Shown piece after piece: positions 51,301 through 60,300 of a stretch of 64,000 bases of DNA. The translations under genes were made by a program, and so were the position numbers. How positions within the stretch are numbered: the first letter of the stretch is position 1; every line of letters starts with the position of its first letter. Source of the DNA: Akkermansia sp. (lineage in GTDB: Bacteria > Verrucomicrobiota > Verrucomicrobiia > Verrucomicrobiales > Akkermansiaceae); assembly GCA_017555025.1 (NCBI GenBank), contig JAFZHC010000039.1, positions 1-64,000 on the forward strand, in the 5' to 3' direction. The notes beneath the pieces were generated by a model. The model worked only from the letters and a program-made list of their open reading frames with translations, ran no database searches and had not been told where the DNA came from.

Positions 51301-54300
51301 TTGCTTCGTTCAAGTGAAGTTTGCCTTCATCAATTGTACCACCATTCAAGTGCAACTTACCCATAAAGGCTTCTGCATTGTTAATGGCTGCATAACCCTT
51401 TACGACAAGGTTGTTAGTCAAAGCATGATTTTTCATGTCCAGCCCACCACTATAGATGGTCACATCTCCGGTACCAAGCGCGTTTTGGTTATCTGCAATC
51501 AGCAAGCCTTCCATTACTACCGTACCTCCGGTGTAATTGTTGCTTCCTGAGATGGTTATCTTATAGCCTTCATCCTCGAGGTATTCAGCATCACCAAGTT
51601 CTTCGAGGGTAATTTTGCCTACGGTCAGAGAACTGGTGCCGGTAATCTGGCTACTGATATAGCCGTGAATGGCGGTTATGGCTGTGTTTTTGATGATACC
51701 ACCTTCTACTACAGGAGAATAATAGGTATAGCTCGAATCACCCAATTCAATGCTACCTGCCATGAACGTGCCTTTGATAGTAGTGTACCCTCCGCAGAAC
51801 TGCAGCGCACCCGCATAGGCAGTACCGCTGAGGGTACCACCGTCGGATATGATGTCATTCTTAACTGCATATTTCCCCAGTTTGAGTTCGCCTCCATCCA
51901 GCTGGATAATACCTGAGCCAAAAGATTTAGCACCGCCGGCTGTTACTATACCATCGTTTATGGTAGTACCACCGGAGTAGGTGTTTGTGGCATTCATGGT
52001 GAGAGTTCCATATCCATTCATCACCAACTCCGTATCTCCGGCAATTTTTCCTGAGCCTGAGAAAGTGAGCTTATTCTCACCTTCAACTGTTATGCTGCCG
52101 GGTTTCACCTCTCCGGAGATGGTAACGGAGCCTCCATTAGCAAAGGTAACGGCATCACCCCTCATGAATGAGCACTTGCTGTTGTCTTCATTCATTCGCC
52201 AAGCTCCTGCCGCTGCTTCTTTCCATGTGCCGGAACCGGAATTCCAGTATATATCTTCGGCTCCTCCGCTCACAGTCAGAATAAGTTTCGTGCCGGTATC
52301 TCTCAGAGTACCTTTAATGCGGGAACTGTCGCTGAAAGTAAGGGTAAGTTGACTGAGGTTACCGTTCAAATCTGCGTATTTAGCCAGCGTGAAGGGGCTG
52401 TCTCCGTAATGCGAGAATCCTGACAGTACGAGTTCTGTAGGAGATTGAAGATTCAGATTACCTCCTATTACCATGCCGGCTCCTTCATTTTTGTAGGTAC
52501 TGCTGGTGAGGGATATTCCGCCGCCATTCAGCGTTAATGTTCCACTCACTTTGAGGCCATAACTCAGGCTATTAAGCTGAGAACCGCTCTGAAGAAGGAG
52601 GTTGGATTGCAGATACCCTTCGTTCATCTCCAATGTGGTTCCTTTTTCCATAACCTGCGTTTTGCCGCTACCCAACACCAGAGTACTGCCCCAAATGCTT
52701 ATATTGCCTTTCAATGTGGTATTTTGTGCAGTCAAGTATCCCTCCGTGCTGTTGGAATAATCGCGCATCACAATGAGGTGCCCGTTGAGGGTATTGGAGC
52801 CGCTAAAGGTAACTGCGCCCAGAGCTGTCACGTTGCCGGTACCGCTCAGGTTATTTTTGACTGTCCCCGACCATACCTCCATGTCTTGGCTCACATTAAG
52901 GGTATTACCACTCAGAGTGGTATTTTTTACTGTGAGGGAACCTGTGTATTTCTCTCCATTGTTGATCGTGGAGTTTTTGGTGACATTGATAACGTTGCCA
53001 ATTGGTTGCCCTGCAAGATCAAGTGTGCCTCCCTGTAGTTCGATGGTACTTACGCCGAAGGAGGTATTTGTCTGGTCATAAGAGAAGTCTTCTCCGGCTG
53101 CTTTTACCACGCCGCCTTGAATGATAGTTGAGCCGCTATAGCTGTTTGTACCATTCATGGTTAAGGTGCCCGTTCCTGTCTTAGTTAGAGTAAGATTACC
53201 GGTAATGGAACCATTATTGATGAAGGTGAGATTTTTGCTGCCTGAAACAGTTATCTTACCGGGTGAGACATAACCCGTAATGGTAACATTGCCTCCGTTG
53301 TTGAATACAACTTCATCACCATCATAGAATTTTTTGTCGCTGGAGCTGATATTCCAGTCATCGCCGGTGCTGCCTTGAGCCCACACGCCGGAGGCCGCCG
53401 TCCAATTCAGCGTGGCCGCTGTACGGGTGAAGTGAATCCACAGGCTGTTGTTCTCTGTACTGAAAGTGTAGTTGCCTCGTTCAAAGTCGCCGTCGCTTGC
53501 AGCAAACATGCCGCTGGTTGAGCCGCTCAGTTTACCATAGCGAATGAACTCGTAATCTCCATCCTCTCTTATGTTACTGAAATCCAACAGGCTCTTGGAG
53601 CTGAGGGTAAGTGTGCCGGTTACTACAATGGGGTGTCCCTCAGCGGTGGAAATCATTCCGCCTGCCAAGGTGAGATTTCCATCGATGTAGCCTTCACCAC
53701 CATAGATGATGGAGTTGCTGCCGGCGTGTACCAGATTGCCTTTTATTACACCGTCTTCCAAGTGGTAAGTCTGAGTATAGGCAGTTGTGACATCCTTAAG
53801 CAGGGTGAGCGTACCGCCCTTCATGTATACTTCGTTAGCAGGGGTATAGTCACAGTTCACCTCAAGGGTGCCTTGTTCCACATACAACTTACTACCGCCG
53901 GAACCACCGGCTCCGCCATTGAGTCGTACTGTCCCTTTACCTTTTTTATATACTTCACCAGTTCCGGTATTCTGCAGATTACCTATTGTACCTTCATACA
54001 GATAGGCCTTCTCACCGAGGTACCAGGTTCCTACGCTACCTTTTCGGAGCGTTAGATTGCCGCGGAACATAGGCCCGTTTACCTGGGCATTACCGCTGAC
54101 CTCCACGTCATTATAAATGATTGGCCCTTCTTCCCATTGCAGCGTGCCTCCTTCCAGATAGATTGTGCCCGTACCGAGGGCTCCCTTAACGTCATATTGG
54201 GCTCGATTTCCGGCCAGATATAGTGTGCCGCCTTTGATGTAAATGTCACCGGTGAATTCACTATTATTGCTTGTGGTATATATACCTAGTGTACCGGAAT

Positions 54301-57300
54301 AGAGTGTGATGTCTCCATCACCCTTCAGCGTACTTTCAATTATGGGGGCTCCGCCGGAGATTCTGGCCTCAATCGGGGTGTTGTAGATGGTTCCTCCTGT
54401 CAGATTGCCCTTGGATATCAGAATACTCTCTGCCGTAAAGTTACCGCTGAGTGTGGTATTCCCCGCAATAGTCAGCGCTCCCTTATAGTTGCTGCCGCTC
54501 AGGGTGGCACCATAGCTGGTGATATCATTGGCCAGAGCATAGTTTCCCATGTTCAGCGAGGCTCCGGATTGTACGGTAACTGTACCGCTCCCCAGAGCAT
54601 TGTCGTTCTTGGCGTAGAGGGTGCCGGCTGCCACATTGGTAGTACCGGTGTATGTGCTGTTACCATAGATGTAGAGGGTTCCGCTACTTTGTTTTGTCAG
54701 CGTACTGGTGCCTGATATTGAAGTATAGAGGTAACCTTGGTCTGCTGTGATAGCGGAGTTGGTGATGGAGCCGTTCTCCAGCGAGCCTGAGGCCATATAG
54801 ATGCGCCCTCTGGTGTTGTCACCCAATTTGCTGTATCCGGTGGTAGTGAGCAGTCCGGTGTAACCGTTACCACTGAAAGTACCTCCGTTTAGGGTGATAC
54901 TGTTGGCTACGGCATAGTTGCCCAGCTCCAGCGTGGCGCCTGAGCTGACGGTAATGGAACCGGAACCAAAGGATTTGCTGCCACCTGCCACGACGGTGCC
55001 TTCTTTTACTGCTGTTCCACCCGTGTAGGTGTTTTCGGCGTTGAGTGCCAGCAGACCGCTGCCGGTCTTGTTCAATCCGGTACCTCCGGTAATGCGCCCC
55101 GAGCCACTAAGGTATAGGTCATTGCTACCGCTTATGGTGAGAGCAGCCGGTGTGACATCGCCGGCAATTTGTACACTACCTCCGTTATTGAAGACGACAG
55201 TATCTCCGTTCAGGAATTGCAGAGCGGCGGAGTTGTTGCCATTGGCTTCCTGCCAGCCACCCTGAGTGGCGTGTTTCCAGATTCCCTGATTTCCATTCCA
55301 GTAAACCGTTGTAGCTGTGGTGGTCAGCGTCAGAGTTACATAATTAGATGCAGCTCCCAGCTTATAGGTATAGCGGCTTGTTTCCGGCGCCGACATTTGA
55401 AGGTAGGAGAGGCTGCCGCTTATGCTGTTATAGTTAATCAGCTTGTAGGTTCCGGGGCTGGTAATGCCTGTGAAGTCCAGCGTTGTATTACCCGTCAACT
55501 GCAGGGTGCCGTTTACATCCAGCATGTAGCTACCCAATGACAAGGTGCCGCCTCCCAGAGTCAGGTTACCGTTGACGCTGGCGCTCTTTTTCAGCTCCAC
55601 AAGCCCATTAGTACCCAGACTTACATTGGCATATACTGTGCCGCCATTCAGAGTAAGACTGCGTCCGCCGTTGAATGTCTGCGTGTTGCCAGAATAGAGT
55701 GTGCCTCCATTCATGAAGACATCAGACTTTAGGCTGCCGCTTATGGTAAGCTGCCCGCTTTCTACCACGGTGTCGCCGGTATAGGTGTTGGCTCCTGACA
55801 GAGTCGCATTTCCGCGTACGATTACGCCGCCTGTACCACTAAGTACGTTTTTGATGTTACCTCCTTGCAACAGGGCGTTTTCTTCCAGTACCAAGGTACT
55901 GCCGCTCAGAGTACCGTTTTTCACGGTCAGAGTACCGCCAAGGGCTACGGTGCCGGTCTGGTTAGCATTCAACGCAGAAGTCCCTGTCACTAATATGTCG
56001 TTGTCCAGTCCGTTGCTCTTCAGAGTACCGCCTGCGAGTTCTACCGTTCCTTTGCCTAAAGAAGAAAGATTGTCGGTAATCAGGGTGCCCGCTTTAATGA
56101 TTGTTCCGCCGCTGTATGTGTTGCTGTTGTGAATGTGCAGCGTACCTGTACCTGTTTTGGTCAGCGTAGCTGTTCCGGTAATACTGCCGCCATTGCTGCC
56201 TGCATAGTAATGCACCGTACCGGAGCTATTGCTCACCGATATGGCTGCGGGGGTTACATTGCCTTGTATGGTGATTGTTGCAGCCATACCAAAGCTGACT
56301 GTATCTCCATTGTAGAAATTGAGATCTTTTTCGGTGCCTGACCACACTTCGTTTTCCTTGCCACTTCCATCCTGCCACGTACCGCTGCTCTTGAGCCAGC
56401 TCAGGGCGGTCGCTTTGCGCTTTACTACGTTATAATAGTATGAAAGAGTGTAGACTGTTTCTCCCTTCAGCGTACTCTTCTCAATGTAATACCCTGACGT
56501 GCCATTTTTCTTGTAAGTGTCGGCACTGGTAGCAAAGCCCGAAAGGTAGCTGCCGAAATCATCGCTGTACTGCAGCAGTTTGTATGCTCCCGTTTTTTTA
56601 CTGCTGCCGGTCTCCCATTCAAAGGAAATATCGTTCGCCGTAAGTGTCAGTTTACCCGAGCTCCCTGAGGCTGATTGCAGGGTCAGCATCGGGCTGCTGC
56701 TCAGGCCGGCTGAAATCACAAAATTTACATCCGACAGCGTAATTGCGTCGGCACACAAAGTGCTCCCGGTTCCGTTGATTCGGATGTCGCTCAGCGTGAT
56801 GGCTTTTGCCTGCAGACTGCCGCCGGTTAATGCGGCATGGCTTGCCTTTACCGTTCCATTACTAATTAATGTGCCTCCTTTGCTAAGATTCACATTGGAC
56901 GCAGTTACTGAGTTCGTAATGTTCAGGGTACCGGCTTGTACAGCCAGACTTCCATTGAACTCATTGAAGGACCCGGTAAATGTTTGGCTTCCGCTGCCTT
57001 TTTTCACCAACTCCAAAGGTCCGTGCACAGAACCACTGAAGCTGTAACTCTTACCGGTAGCTACATCGAGTACGAGCTGATTCGCCTCTTCGTTAACGAT
57101 TGCGCTTGTTGAGAAGGAGCTTTTCTCGAGAGTGTGGTTATAGTTCAGAGTTCCGCTGTACAGTATAATGCCTTGTTGCTGAGCAATCAACCCATCAAGT
57201 TCAACATCTCCTGCAATACCTATGCCGGTATAGTTTGGGTATGCTGATTCAAATGTATTTTCTGCCGTTACTGTGCCGTACAGACCACTTTGCAATTCAA

Positions 57301-60300
57301 GAGCAGTCATGCGGCAGTAGGAAGCAAAATAATAATCGACCGGTGACTGTTTGACTGTTAAATTGCCGGTAAAGCTGTTATTTTTGTTGTTAAGAATGCG
57401 GTAAAGTGTTAGTGAACCACGAGAATCTCCACTCAGAGTCAGGTTACCGCTCCCGCGTATGTTGCTGATGTCTGATATGGTAGCTTCGTACCCATATGTG
57501 GCGTTTTTGCAAACCTCCAAGTGGTGAATCGTGGCAGATTTGCCTGTTACGTTCACTTCTCCAAAGTTATGATAGAAGATGCCCTTATCAGCGGTTGTGT
57601 AGCGATTGGTATGGAATTCATACAAGCCTCCATCTCGTAATGTGAGCGTCGGCAGGTATATGCCGGTACCCTTGCTTTGCTCCACATTCAGTTTGCCGCT
57701 TACGGTTGCGCCGGAGGCATACTGCCCGGTTATTCCGTAGGTGGCGTTGGTATCTCCCAGAGTGGCTGTACCTCGAATATCCAGACCAATGGTGCTCAGC
57801 AGGGGCGGTTGATGGTTACTAGAGCCGGCCAGTACAACAGATGCCCCATCGGGCACTAATACGGTACCGTTGCCTTTGATGCCTCCATTTGTCGAAGCTA
57901 CTTTTGCAGCCGATACAAAATTCAAACTCAAAATACCCTTGGAGGTAATTTCAAAAGATGGCTCCCTGTACCCCTGAAAACTAGTGAGTTCCAGAGTGGT
58001 ATAATGACTATCGGCTTCGTTGCCAACGACAAACCATTGGCGGTATTCTCCTGTTTGGACTAGTGGCAGTCGATAGGTAATATCGTTGCTTGTGGAGGAA
58101 TTGGTGAAAATGGCTTTAGATTGTAGAGAGGCAGAGTTGATATCTCCTCCAAAGGTGAAACTATGGTCAAAGCGGAATTCCAATGGAGAGCTTGATAATC
58201 GGATGGTGCCGTCTATGCGGTCACTATCCAAAATTCGCACCAGCGTATTTTTGGCAGTGTTGATGTACACCCCGGATAGCGAAGACTGAATGTTTTGAAT
58301 ATTCAGTTTGTTGATATCCCAGTTCTTATCCGTTTCAATCCATAAATCTCCCTCATTAGAGATGGTGATGCACTGAGCATCTATCGGCATGTTTGTTGTT
58401 AGAGTTGCCGTTCCGCTTACTTCCAGAAGTTTAACTCCGGTAATAGCGTTGCTTGTGCTTGCATCGTACGGCTGGAAGGTGTAGCGACCACTTGTTACCT
58501 GAATGCTACCCGGAGATACTTTTCCCTTTACCTGAATGTTGTAATTCTTTGAGCCGGTATGAGAGAACTCTACATTTTTACCCAGGCAGGTAGCTGTGGT
58601 GGAGTCCCACGAACTGGCACTCCAGACGCCGCTTGTGCCACCCCATTGCATGACGCCTTCGTATTTGTACACTAAGTAGCCATTCTCTATAGCCAGGCTG
58701 CCGTAGGGAACATCAAAAGCGGCAATAAGTGTGGAGCTTGGCAGACTGCCGGCCTTCATCAGGTAATAGGTTTTGTCACCTTGCAAGCCTTTATCGCGTT
58801 CTAAATCAATGATTGTACCACTTGTCAGTGTAAGCTTGCCTGACAGAGTGATTGCCGGGATTTTCTGATTTTCTGCTCCCAGTAACAGATGGAGCGTAGA
58901 ATCGGTATTAAAACTTACGCCGGAGGCGGTGATGCTGAAATTCCCTCCCGATGCGTTTGAATCTGCAAACAAAGTACCTCCGGCATTGATAGTCAGTACT
59001 CCCTTATTCAGGTTGAGGCTATTTTGTGCATAGGAGCTCAGCAGGGCTCCGCTGTTAATCGTCAGGCTTGTACCGTTGAATCTGTTGCCTCCGCCGAGCC
59101 TTATTTCACCGCCGTTCAGCGTGCCTACCTTGAAAGTCAGGGGAACTGATGTGAATTGAGCTATCCCGTTGCCGGATTTGCTGAAATTGCCTACAGAAAG
59201 TTGGGTGCCGGAGAGTGAGGAAAAGTTGTACGTCTTACTGTTGTCAATGTACATGTCGCCGGCCGTTACTGTGGTTCCTCCTGCAATCACCACATCGTAA
59301 TCTGTGGCATGGTCATTGAACATTACTCCGCGACCTGCACTGTAATATGTCGGGAAATAGGTTTCGCCGTAGGCTGACCCACTTTCGCAGTAAACCTCCC
59401 AACCTGTTGCGTCAGTAGGTAATACATCAACAGTCGCCGGCGTTTCCGTCCCGGCATGCTGCCATTTGTTGTTGACTTTTTCTCCATTCCATACCAGAGG
59501 ATTGCTCTTGTCCTGGTATTCCTCATACATGTTTACCAACCCTTGCGGCGTTTCAATCCATGTAACCTCTGTGATATAACCGTAGTATGAATCTTCCGAG
59601 CAGTTGCTTTTCTCGTACATTTTCATGGCTGTAATAGAAACGATTCCTCCCGACGGTACATAAGTGTTTTCTTTACTGCTCCATACGTATTTGTTTACTG
59701 TTTCTGAGCCTTGCTTAACATGCACAAATTTTAGGCCGTAGTCACAGCCGTCATTATCCGCTATCCACAGTCCGATGATGTCACCGGCACTATTTTGTTT
59801 GTAACCGTAACATGTCACAACATGCCCACCTCCTCCAGACGGTATGAAGAGAAGTCCTGCTATTTGTCCTTCTCTTCTAAACGCTGACTTGATGCTGTTA
59901 TTGAGTGAGTTTTGATTCGTAATGGCACAGGTGCCACGTAGGGAATTAGCTGAGGAAAAATACTCCCGGAAATAGCCAGGGCTAGAGCTTGTCTCTAGCT
60001 TGTTGGTCATAAGCATCCCGTCTCCTCCAAACAGATACCAAACTACGCCATCTAATGCCTGTCCTTGCATTTGGACGATAACATCATCCGGAAATCCAAA
60101 TGTCACACCTCCTGACCCCGAGTTGCTTAGTTGCGCCTCGTGCAACATCATCGAAATCACAAGGGAGTTAGTTCCCCATGTTTCCTCCAAAAGCTCAGGG
60201 TTATATGTATAGCCATATTTTAACTTTTCTCCTGATATATTGAATACTCCGTAATAGGATGTCCAATATTGTAGCATGTTTGCACATGTTTGACGCCAGC

